DNA of 62,481 nucleotides, taken from contig SVNI01000004.1 of assembly GCA_015066975.1 (NCBI GenBank), forward strand, positions 1-62,481. The letters are read 5' to 3'. Positions 8,234 through 15,231 of this stretch are shown piece after piece. The notes below the pieces were generated by a model. That model was not told the DNA's origin. It was given only the letters and a program-made list of their open reading frames with translations, and searched no databases. The position numbers were made by a program, and so were the translations under genes. This stretch comes from Ruminococcus sp. Lineage in GTDB: Bacteria > Bacillota > Clostridia > Oscillospirales > Ruminococcaceae. Positions within the stretch are counted from its first letter, which is position 1; each line of letters starts with the position of its first letter.

Positions 8234-8439
8234 AATTTTTGTTCCTCCATATACTTAGGATAATTTGTAATCTGCGCCGGTTTTCCGAAATATAATTTTT
8301 CAATCGGCGGAAAATCAGCATTTCCGGTGCGCTGAAAACTGATTTCTTTCAGTTGATGATAACGAGAAACAAATTCGCTGATTTCTTCCGGAGTCCAGCC
8401 ATATTCCAGCATTTTTTCTTTGTATTCTGTTTCGGTCAA
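8230..8439 (-). CDS. Small hypothetical protein, 69 aa, TTG start
   Basis: The frame is open further upstream inside holA, but AGGAGG followed after 6 bases by TTG at 8437-8439 marks the real start, 4 bp after the holA stop. The product is a small charged protein with a YGWTPEEISEF stretch typical of short helical bundles. It overlaps the next gene by 4 bp (ATGA), so the two are translationally coupled. No family recognised. Confidence 0.6.
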   Translation of the reverse strand: MTETEYKEKMLEYGWTPEEISEFVSRYHQLKEISFQRTGNADFPPIEKLYFGKPAQITNYPKYMEEQKL

Positions 8440-8443
8440 GCTT

Positions 8444-9481
8444 TTACCTCCTGAGCATTTCAATGACAGTTTTTTCAAAAAGGACACGCTCGTCAACTGT
8501 TCCGGTATGCATTTTCTTTTCGGCATCACAAAGAAGATTCAGACATTGTGCGATATGTTCGGATGTTTCGCCCATGCTGTCCCGAAATGAACGCTCTACC
8601 GCAAAACTGAATTTATATCCGAAATCGCTCATAACATCCTGTACGGTTCTGCCGTCTTTTCTCGCAGAAGATGCCCTCTGTATATCAATCAGACAGCCCG
8701 AAACCACTGCCATCAGATAGGGCATTTCGATTCTTAAAGCAAGCAGTTCTTCCACGGCTTTCATAGCATCCGAGGTGCGTCTTTTCAGAACTGCTGATGT
8801 GAGTGCATAAACAGTCGTTTCAAGCTGAGGTATTACCATCTCTTGAATTAACTGTTCTGTGATAATTCCGCCGTTCACGAATGAACAGAGCTTATCAAGC
8901 TCATTCTGAATCATAAGGGTCTGACAGTTACACTGCATTGCTAATGCCATCGCCGCAGGACGTTCGATAGTACAGCCTTGTTTTTTGGCTTTCGAGATGA
9001 TTTCCGTCGCTATCTGGGAAACAGGTTTCGGCTCGCAGATGCAGACTGTTCCCGCTTTGGTGATATAATCAATAATTTTTTTATTTTTATCAGTTGGCTT
9101 TTTATTCTTGCCTGTCTTTCCGCCGTAGATATCGAAACCAGTGACATCAAACATCAGAATTGTCTGTCCGGAAATTTGTTTCAGAATTTCGAGCAGAGCT
9201 TTCCTGTCATTTTCTTTGAGAGAATCTGCATTGCAGTCATGAATATGAATGCAGTTATAATCCGCAAACATGGGACAGAGTTCAGCCTCATCTGCAAGCT
9301 GATTCAAATCGAGATTCTGACCATCCAGACGGATGATATTTTCCGCACCGCCGACCGCTTTTATGATTTTCTTCACACAGTTTTCGACAGCGAGAATATC
9401 GCTTCCGTAGAAATAATACAGATTCGATAACTCTCCGGATTTGATTTGATTCTGCAAGTTTTTTTCGTCAATCAGTGCCAT
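8444..9481 (-). CDS. holA: DNA polymerase III subunit delta
   Basis: Clamp-loader delta subunit, which opens the beta clamp and passes it to primed DNA. The 345-aa length and three-domain layout fit HolA: an N-terminal AAA-like fold without a working P-loop (starting near NLYYFYGSD), a middle lid domain and a helical collar with AVEELLALRIEMPY at about residues 240-255. It overlaps the end of comEC by 14 bp, the usual comEC-holA order in Firmicutes, and is co-transcribed with it. Confidence 0.9.
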   Translation of the reverse strand: MALIDEKNLQNQIKSGELSNLYYFYGSDILAVENCVKKIIKAVGGAENIIRLDGQNLDLNQLADEAELCPMFADYNCIHIHDCNADSLKENDRKALLEILKQISGQTILMFDVTGFDIYGGKTGKNKKPTDKNKKIIDYITKAGTVCICEPKPVSQIATEIISKAKKQGCTIERPAAMALAMQCNCQTLMIQNELDKLCSFVNGGIITEQLIQEMVIPQLETTVYALTSAVLKRRTSDAMKAVEELLALRIEMPYLMAVVSGCLIDIQRASSARKDGRTVQDVMSDFGYKFSFAVERSFRDSMGETSEHIAQCLNLLCDAEKKMHTGTVDERVLFEKTVIEMLRR

Positions 9482-11579
9482 ATAATCTCCTTACCCGGCA
9501 TCTGCCGTTTTCTGAAATGGTAACTTCCAGATTATTTTCATCCAGATAAGTATGAGAATCCGGAAGATAAAATTCATTCTTATCGAGTATCAGCAGGAAA
9601 CCGCATTCCGGCTGAACGTTTTTGCTTTTGCCGTAGATTGTCAGAATATCGGGCATTTCTGAAATTTCAGACTTATCATTTTTACAGATAAAAATTTTCT
9701 CTGCATATTCGATTCTGATTTGTTTCTGAGAAATTTCTATCTTTGCACCGTGGAATAACAATTCTTTCTGTCCGGCGGAATAAGTTTTACAATCCGGAAA
9801 AGACAGCATGTTGAAATCTGTTTCTTTCATAAGCCAAAGTTCTTCCGGAAGCAGAAAAGCAAGATATTCTCTGTATCTTCTGACAGCTTTTTCCTTCGGG
9901 TTGCATAAATACAGGCTTTCCAGACGGGAAACGCCTGTACTTTCGAGATAGACTTCTGCATAATCGGGAGCATAATAATTTCCGGTCATATCGAACAAAA
10001 CCGCATCCGCACCATGCCGGACGGCTAACAGACATTGATTTTCTTGACCGAGTACGGCAATTTTCAAATCATCCGCCTGTGAAAGCCATTCCAGATTGAC
10101 AGAAATTCCGGTTACTGTCACAGCAATCACAACGGAAAGTGCAGTCAGCTTTTTGTTTCTGAACAGCAGATGACAGCATACCGCCAGAAGCATTCCGGCA
10201 TAAACAAGAAATAAGAGAATTTCACTGTCTGTCGAAGCATGTGTCCATGACATTCCGGCAAAAAAATCAGAAATTTCAAGAATTACGCTGTTAAGTTTAT
10301 CTGCAATATGCAGAAAGCATTCTGCAATCATGCTGTCACAGCCGAAACCTATCGCAAACACTCCCATCAGGATAGAAAGCAGACAGACCGGAGTCAGAAA
10401 AATATTGGTTATCGGCGAAATCAGGGAAATTTCTCTGAAATATATCACACTCACCGGAAGGATTATTACAAATGTCCATGTGAAGGCTGTCAAATCTTTC
10501 AGAAGCAAATGATAAAATTCTGCATCCGGAAAGTCTTTTGTCATATACTGTGCGACAACACCGATTCCGAATGCGCCCGCACACGACAGCCAGAATGCTG
10601 TGCTGTGTATCACAAACGGATTTTCGATACCCAGAATCAGCATTGCAACCGACAGCGAATTAAACGCATCCGCCTGCCTGAAACATAATTTTGCACTCTG
10701 TGAAATCAGAATCATAATGCAGGCTCTCTTAACGGAAACCGTTCCGCCGGCGCATATCACGAACAAACCGCAAAGAACCGCCGATAGTATAAATTTCGAT
10801 TTCCTTCCGGCTCTGCACTTTTCAAGAATCCAGTTCGCACACATTGCCAGAAAATCAAGATGCAGTCCGGAAACTGCCAATACATGCCCGATTCCCGTCC
10901 GGTAGAGGGAAGTTTTTACACTATGCCTTAATTCGGTCTTGTCTCCGAACAGCATTCCGGTCAGCATGGAGGCGGTATCTTCCGGCATATGCGATTGAAT
11001 CCGCTCTGTCATGCGGGTTCTCCAGTTATAGATAATACTGAACAGCGTCTTCTTCTCCAACGGCTGAACTTCGAGAATTTCTTTTTCTGTATACAAATCA
11101 AAGCATAAAAATACATTCTTCGCCCGTGAATAGCTTTCATCATCAAACAGATAATCGGATTCTATGCGCTCTGGTCTGCCGGAAATTGTCAGTATATCGC
11201 CATAACTGAAACTGTCATCATCTATGAACAATTCGATATTCGCCGGAGTATCGCCTCTGCCGATTGTACCTTTCAGGAGATAATCTGCATTTCCGCTCGG
11301 ATAGGCTGTTTTTTGCATCACCTGTCCGGTGAAAATGATTTCCAGCCCGGCGAAATCCTTCTGTTTCTGCGCAGTGATGCTGTCATGATGCCAATAATAA
11401 CAGCACGCTATCAGACATGACAGCGTGCTGAGTACGACATATTTCCAGACAGACCGGCGGTACAGAATCACTCCGAACGCCGTCAGAAGAATCACACTCC
11501 ATGACAGTATATCCAGTCTTGATGCTATCAGCAAGCCCATGACATAGGGCAGTCCGATATATAAAGCCGGTCTTTTCAT
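9468..11579 (-). CDS. comEC: ComEC/Rec2 family DNA-uptake channel, C-terminal domain degenerate
   Basis: Membrane protein of 703 aa predicted to carry single-stranded DNA into the cell. It has N-terminal hydrophobic helices with an OB-like segment, then the competence core with the signature GHVLAVSGLH at about residue 228, then about seven transmembrane segments to residue 490. The C-terminal 200 residues occupy the position of the metallo-beta-lactamase-like domain, but the usual HxHxDH metal motif is absent; the equivalent stretch near residue 558 reads CNPKEKA. The gene begins 2 bp after the phosphoribosyltransferase stop with no clear ribosome binding site of its own. Other competence genes (comF, a ComEA-like gene, recD2) lie at 24-29 kb, so uptake machinery is at least partly kept. 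Confidence 0.88.
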   Translation of the reverse strand: MKRPALYIGLPYVMGLLIASRLDILSWSVILLTAFGVILYRRSVWKYVVLSTLSCLIACCYYWHHDSITAQKQKDFAGLEIIFTGQVMQKTAYPSGNADYLLKGTIGRGDTPANIELFIDDDSFSYGDILTISGRPERIESDYLFDDESYSRAKNVFLCFDLYTEKEILEVQPLEKKTLFSIIYNWRTRMTERIQSHMPEDTASMLTGMLFGDKTELRHSVKTSLYRTGIGHVLAVSGLHLDFLAMCANWILEKCRAGRKSKFILSAVLCGLFVICAGGTVSVKRACIMILISQSAKLCFRQADAFNSLSVAMLILGIENPFVIHSTAFWLSCAGAFGIGVVAQYMTKDFPDAEFYHLLLKDLTAFTWTFVIILPVSVIYFREISLISPITNIFLTPVCLLSILMGVFAIGFGCDSMIAECFLHIADKLNSVILEISDFFAGMSWTHASTDSEILLFLVYAGMLLAVCCHLLFRNKKLTALSVVIAVTVTGISVNLEWLSQADDLKIAVLGQENQCLLAVRHGADAVLFDMTGNYYAPDYAEVYLESTGVSRLESLYLCNPKEKAVRRYREYLAFLLPEELWLMKETDFNMLSFPDCKTYSAGQKELLFHGAKIEISQKQIRIEYAEKIFICKNDKSEISEMPDILTIYGKSKNVQPECGFLLILDKNEFYLPDSHTYLDENNLEVTISENGRCRVRRLYGTD

Positions 11580-11581
11580 AT

Positions 11582-12124
11582 TCAGTCTTTAAAGAATAAC
11601 GGCAGTTTTTCCAGATAGATAATATCTGTTCTGTCAGCGGCATCTCCTTCGGCGAGAACAGCGACTTTTCCGGCAACTGTGCCCCCGGCCTTTTCTGCCA
11701 GATATTCCAGTGCTTTGAGAGATTCGCCCGTACTGATGACATCATCCACGACGAGAACCTTTTTATTTCTGAGCAGTTCTGCCTTTTCGCCGTCGATATG
11801 CAGAATCTGTTCATTTGCCGTTGTGATAGACTTCACATTGACAGAAACAACATCCTGCATGTAAAGCTTGACGGATTTTCGGGCGACGACATAAGTTTTA
11901 CCGCTCTGACGTGCCATTTCGTAAGCCAGCGGAATGCCTTTGCATTCGGCAGTCAGAATCACATCAAATTCCGGTGCTTTTGCGAGAAGCTGTTCTGCAC
12001 TCCTGACAGTAACTTCGACATCAGAGAACATGATAAATGCAGCAATATCAAGTTTATCACTGACAGCGCATTTTTTTAATTTTCTGTCAAGTCCTGCGAT
12101 TTTCATTTCATAATATTCAGCCAT
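11582..12124 (-). CDS. Adenine-phosphoribosyltransferase-like protein
   Basis: Type I phosphoribosyltransferase of 180 aa. The PRPP loop reads VLVVDDVISTG at about residues 124-134, and the body resembles adenine or xanthine phosphoribosyltransferase, which salvage purine bases to nucleotides in the cytosol. It lies between a HIT nucleotide hydrolase and comEC, consistent with nucleotide salvage. The exact base cannot be read from the sequence; I would not transfer the name apt without a phylogeny. Confidence 0.8.
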   Translation of the reverse strand: MAEYYEMKIAGLDRKLKKCAVSDKLDIAAFIMFSDVEVTVRSAEQLLAKAPEFDVILTAECKGIPLAYEMARQSGKTYVVARKSVKLYMQDVVSVNVKSITTANEQILHIDGEKAELLRNKKVLVVDDVISTGESLKALEYLAEKAGGTVAGKVAVLAEGDAADRTDIIYLEKLPLFFKD

Positions 12125-12141
12125 TGAGAAATCTCCTTATC

Positions 12142-12492
12142 TTAGCCGAGAGACTGTTCGCCCCAGCCCATTTTCTTTCCTGCCACCAGATGAAAATGCA
12201 GATGCATGACACTCTGGCCGGCATCTTCACCGCAGTTGTTGATAACACGATAGCTGTCAAGATTTTCCTGTTCGGAAACTTTAGCGATGGCTTCAAAAAT
12301 CTTAGCAACATACTGGGAATTATCCGCCGTGATTTTCTTTGCACAGCAGATATGCGTCTTGGGTACGAACAAGTAATGTGTGGGTGCAATCGGGCTGATG
12401 TCCTTGAATGCGAATACAAATTCATCTTCGTACACCTTGGCAGAGGGGATTTCCCCTGCGATAATCTTACAGAACAAGCAATCTTTATCCAT
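12142..12492 (-). CDS. HIT family protein (Hint-type nucleotide hydrolase)
   Basis: A 116-aa histidine-triad protein. The active-site motif HLHFHL lies at about residue 97 after the usual QSVMH lead, and the N-terminal CxxC (CLFC) is the zinc-binding variant of the Hint branch. Such proteins split phosphoramidate bonds on purine nucleotides. AAGGAGGGT stands in front of the ATG. It starts 28 bp after the SMI1/KNR4 gene and precedes the phosphoribosyltransferase by 17 bp. Confidence 0.92.
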   Translation of the reverse strand: MDKDCLFCKIIAGEIPSAKVYEDEFVFAFKDISPIAPTHYLFVPKTHICCAKKITADNSQYVAKIFEAIAKVSEQENLDSYRVINNCGEDAGQSVMHLHFHLVAGKKMGWGEQSLG

Positions 12493-12520
12493 GATAAGAC
12501 CCTCCTTGATAATATAAAAT

Positions 12521-12973
12521 TTATTCTTCTTCCAAATCCAGAATCATTTCATCAAATGCGTTGAAAGAATCCGCAGTTCTGAAATTTTCGGGATTTGTCT
12601 GAAATTCATCCAGAAATTCATGACAGATATAATAAATGCCATGATTCTTTCTATGAAAATAATAGCTGTCTCCGGCTTCGTCCGCACAGAACGGAATGTA
12701 ATCCATAGGAATCAGCTTGTCTTGTTTCTGCCATTTGAGAAGCTTTTTCACAGTCAGAAGTTCGTCTTCTTCCCCGATAAGCGGATAGACTTCTGCCAGC
12801 AGACAGGCATCTTCCGAAACACCGCATTCATCCAGCAGTCCGCCGTTCTGTTGCAGATACAGCTTTCTTAATTTCTTGGGAAGCCGGAACTGATATTTTT
12901 CTTCCACAGCCTGAATTTCCGCTTCGGGAAGCGGTTTCTGACCGTCATATTCCAGATAGGTGAGCAAAGCCAT
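12521..12973 (-). CDS. SMI1/KNR4 (SUKH) family protein
   Basis: A 150-aa protein with the SUKH-type N-terminal pattern: an EIQAVEEKYQFRLP segment followed by Leu-rich helix and QQNGG. Many SUKH proteins are immunity proteins for contact-dependent nuclease toxins; others bind partners in stress signalling. The ATG at 12973 is preferred over the longer frame because GGAGA is just upstream and a 17-bp-spaced promoter ends just before it. It is the first gene of the long minus-strand operon. No toxin gene is adjacent, so it may be an orphan immunity gene. Confidence 0.8.
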   Translation of the reverse strand: MALLTYLEYDGQKPLPEAEIQAVEEKYQFRLPKKLRKLYLQQNGGLLDECGVSEDACLLAEVYPLIGEEDELLTVKKLLKWQKQDKLIPMDYIPFCADEAGDSYYFHRKNHGIYYICHEFLDEFQTNPENFRTADSFNAFDEMILDLEEE

Positions 12974-12992
12974 GATAAAAGTCTCCGTTTCT

Positions 12993-13021
12993 AGTATAGC
13001 AAATTTTCTGACAAAAGTCAA
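12993..13021 (-). promoter_or_regulatory. Promoter of the SMI1/KNR4-HIT-comEC-holA operon
   Basis: On the minus strand TTGACT (13016-13021) and TATACT (12993-12998) are 17 bp apart. It lies 20 bp before the first gene and is the only clear promoter I see for the 10-kb minus-strand block below it. Confidence 0.8.
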
Positions 13022-13037
13022 TCATCTGCGGGAAATT

Positions 13038-13637
13038 TTAAATCTTGGGTCTGAGTGAAATTTTCGGCTTACGGATGAGTGTTTCAAACTGTTTCAGATT
13101 TCTGGACAGAGAAGCCACGGGAAGTCCGACTACATTGAAATAGTCGCCCTCGATACCGCGCACCAGAAGCGAACCTTTTCCTTGAATGCCGTAAGCTCCG
13201 GCTTTATCGAACGGCTCGCCGGTATCCAGATAAGCATTAATTTCGGCATCTGAGAGCGTATAGAATTCGACTTTTGTTTCCGTGGTAAACACTGTTGTCT
13301 GTGTATTGTAATACAGGGAAACGCCTGTCATGACGGAATGCACTTCGCCGGAAAGTTTGCGGAGCATTCTGAAAGCATCCTCACGGTCTTTGGGCTTGCC
13401 CATGATTTCATCATCCAGAATCACAACAGTATCACAGCCGATAACAATTGCATCCGGAAACAGTTTGGCACAGGATTTGGCTTTCAAATCGGCCAGAAAT
13501 GCGGATGCCATCTCGACGGGCATTCCTGCCGGAAGTGTTTCATCCGCGTTAACCGGACAGATTTCAAAATTCTCTGTGACGAGCTTTAAAAGTTCCTGCC
13601 GTCTGGGCGAACCGGAAGCCAGAATAATTCTGCTCAT
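13038..13637 (-). CDS. maf: Maf family nucleoside triphosphate pyrophosphatase
   Basis: House-cleaning enzyme that hydrolyses non-canonical or excess NTPs to NMPs; it is linked to division arrest in Bacillus. The 199-aa product starts with the family signature LASGSPRRQELL and carries ADET, the GCDTVV motif at about residues 67-72 and GKPKDREDA. The ATG overlaps the stop of the tautomerase gene by 4 bp (ATGA), so the pair is coupled and driven from 13913-13941. Confidence 0.93.
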   Translation of the reverse strand: MSRIILASGSPRRQELLKLVTENFEICPVNADETLPAGMPVEMASAFLADLKAKSCAKLFPDAIVIGCDTVVILDDEIMGKPKDREDAFRMLRKLSGEVHSVMTGVSLYYNTQTTVFTTETKVEFYTLSDAEINAYLDTGEPFDKAGAYGIQGKGSLLVRGIEGDYFNVVGLPVASLSRNLKQFETLIRKPKISLRPKI

Positions 13638-13873
13638 TTTTTCAGCACATCCTTCGGGTCATAATTGGGAGTCAGCACCAGATTTTCATTTTCGGCGACT
13701 TCGATTCTGTATTGTTCCTGCCATTCTTCGGGCGTAAAATCCTCTACTGAGACAGAAACATGTGTGGGATTGCACCCGATAGCTTCAGTCAGTGCGGAAG
13801 CCAGCTTTTCAGCAGCAATTTTTTTCTGTTCTTCGGTTCTGCCTTTCAGCATTTTAATTGTAATATGCGGCAT
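13634..13873 (-). CDS. 4-oxalocrotonate tautomerase family protein
   Basis: A 79-aa protein of the 4-OT fold. Removal of Met exposes Pro2, the family's catalytic amino-terminal proline (MPHITIKML). The role is keto-enol tautomerisation of small carbonyl compounds; the natural substrate cannot be told. It is the first gene of a two-gene operon with maf. Confidence 0.88.
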   Translation of the reverse strand: MPHITIKMLKGRTEEQKKIAAEKLASALTEAIGCNPTHVSVSVEDFTPEEWQEQYRIEVAENENLVLTPNYDPKDVLKK

Positions 13874-13912
13874 AATAAAATACCCCTTTCTGATAATAAC
13901 TCTTACTCTTTA

Positions 13913-13941
13913 ATCATAGCATATTTTGCAGAAAAAAGCAA
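13913..13941 (-). promoter_or_regulatory. Promoter of the tautomerase-maf operon
   Basis: On the minus strand TTGCTT (13936-13941) and TATGAT (13913-13918) are separated by 17 bp, with TGC just before the -10. It lies about 40 bp upstream of the tautomerase ATG. The rest of 13874-14060 is AT-rich divergent spacer. Confidence 0.75.
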
Positions 13942-14060
13942 GTATAAATTCAAAAGCATTAAATTTTATTGTAAGATAGTATTTTTTTCACTTTTTCAGC
14001 AGAATATGACAATTTTCTTCTTTTTTTATTGATGAAACTGCCATTTTTTTCAAAAAGGGC

Positions 14061-14089
14061 TTGCATTTTTATCCAGAATATGTTATACT
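14061..14089 (+). promoter_or_regulatory. Promoter of dtd
   Basis: TTGCAT (14061-14066) and TATACT (14084-14089) with a 17-bp spacer. The predicted leader is short and contains AAAGGAGGAGG ahead of the ATG at 14129. Confidence 0.82.
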
Positions 14090-14128
14090 GAATTTAAATA
14101 TTATCTTATAAAGGAGGAGGCATCTGTC

Positions 14129-14563
14129 ATGAAGCTTGTTGTTCAGCGTGTGACTGAAGGTTCTGTTTCTGTAGACGGAAATGTTGTCGGAAAAATTGGG
14201 CTTGGCTATGTTGTGTTTCTTGGTGTCGGCGAACAGGACACAGAAGAAACTGCCCGGAAATTAGCCGATAAATTACTCAAAATCCGCATTTTTGCAGATG
14301 CGGACGGAAAAACCAATCTTTCTGTCAGAGACGTTGACGGCGGAATTCTTGTCATTTCCCAATTCACACTCTATGCAGACTGCCGGAAAAACCGCCCCAG
14401 CTTCTGCCATGCCGGAAATCCGGAACTTGCTGAACATCTCTATGAAGTCTTTCTTTCACAGCTCCGGTCACAGATTTCATCTGTACAGAACGGAATTTTT
14501 GGTGCAGATATGAAAGTCAGCTTATGCAATGATGGTCCTTTTACAGTGTTACTGGAAGCCTGA
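14129..14563 (+). CDS. dtd: D-aminoacyl-tRNA deacylase
   Basis: Cytosolic editing enzyme that frees tRNA from D-amino acids, notably D-Tyr, and from mischarged Gly. The 144-aa product has the two signature blocks of the family: SQFTLY at about residue 77 and the C-terminal NDGPFT, in place of the commoner NDGPVT. Start MKLVVQRV is canonical. In many Firmicutes dtd follows relA; here it heads its own promoter and is followed by an unknown gene. Confidence 0.94.
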   Translation: MKLVVQRVTEGSVSVDGNVVGKIGLGYVVFLGVGEQDTEETARKLADKLLKIRIFADADGKTNLSVRDVDGGILVISQFTLYADCRKNRPSFCHAGNPELAEHLYEVFLSQLRSQISSVQNGIFGADMKVSLCNDGPFTVLLEA

Positions 14564-14598
14564 CGCACTTTCAGAATCTAATCAAAGGGGGAATTTCT

Positions 14599-15162
14599 AT
14601 GAAAATGGAACAGTATCAGAATATTGTCGTGATTAATATCACAAACGGCAAATATACCAATTACTGGGTTTATCATGCTGATGCTGTCAATCCGGAAAAA
14701 GAATACGGCGCGGATTCACTGCCGATATATCTTTCTGCCCTCAGGCAGACAATCACCAATCCGGAAGTCCATAAACGAGGAAACGGCGAAGACCAGCATT
14801 TGTATTATATTCCTATGGGAAATACTGTTGATTTGCAGAAAGCGAAAAAAATTGCCTTTTCTAAATTTTCCAAATGGAAGCAGTCATGGGAATCCATGCC
14901 GGAATATGTTGCTAAATTCATTTTCCGGAAAAAACAGGACATTCCGGAAAAGGTAGAATTATTCCGGAAAAAAAGCGACTACGACGCAAAAAGTGCTTAC
15001 CTGAAAGCCTATCATCATTCTGTCTTTCGTCCGGCATATCAGGTCGGCAGTCATCAGTTTATTGTCTACTGGCACGGAAACAGCATACAGCAGATTAACG
15101 AAGAAGTCAATGCGCTTGTATTCGACAGATGGAAAAACCCGAAGCTTTCCAACTGGCTCTGA
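14599..15162 (+). CDS. Hypothetical protein, 187 aa
   Basis: Unrecognised basic soluble protein rich in Lys, Tyr and Trp, without signal peptide. AAAGGGGG precedes the ATG. It follows dtd by 35 bp and is probably co-transcribed with it; a long hairpin between it and the PBP gene may end or attenuate this transcript. The KYTNYWVYHAD start followed by alternating strands suggests an alpha/beta fold. No function is inferred. Confidence 0.6.
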   Translation: MKMEQYQNIVVINITNGKYTNYWVYHADAVNPEKEYGADSLPIYLSALRQTITNPEVHKRGNGEDQHLYYIPMGNTVDLQKAKKIAFSKFSKWKQSWESMPEYVAKFIFRKKQDIPEKVELFRKKSDYDAKSAYLKAYHHSVFRPAYQVGSHQFIVYWHGNSIQQINEEVNALVFDRWKNPKLSNWL

Positions 15163-15181
15163 TTTTCTTTGCATAATCCGG

Positions 15182-15230
15182 ACAAAACCTCCCATACTTT
15201 CAGCAGAAATGCTGAAACGGGAGGTTTTGT
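15182..15230 (+). promoter_or_regulatory. Long hairpin that buries the PBP ribosome binding site
   Basis: ACAAAACCTCCC (15182-15193) pairs perfectly with GGGAGGTTTTGT (15219-15230). Inside it TTTCAGCA and TGCTGAAA form a second 8-bp stem closed by a GAAA tetraloop. The GGGAGG in the right arm is the ribosome binding site of the PBP gene whose ATG is at 15232. The structure could act as a translational lock or as a terminator of the dtd transcript, though the T-run (TTTTG) is poor for termination. Confidence 0.75.
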
Positions 15231-15231
15231 C

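Noticed and set aside
15169..15231. Upstream extension of the PBP from 15169
   Set aside because: The extension would translate the hairpin and has no ribosome binding site; GGGAGG at 15219-15224 and the hydrophobic anchor fix the start at 15232.
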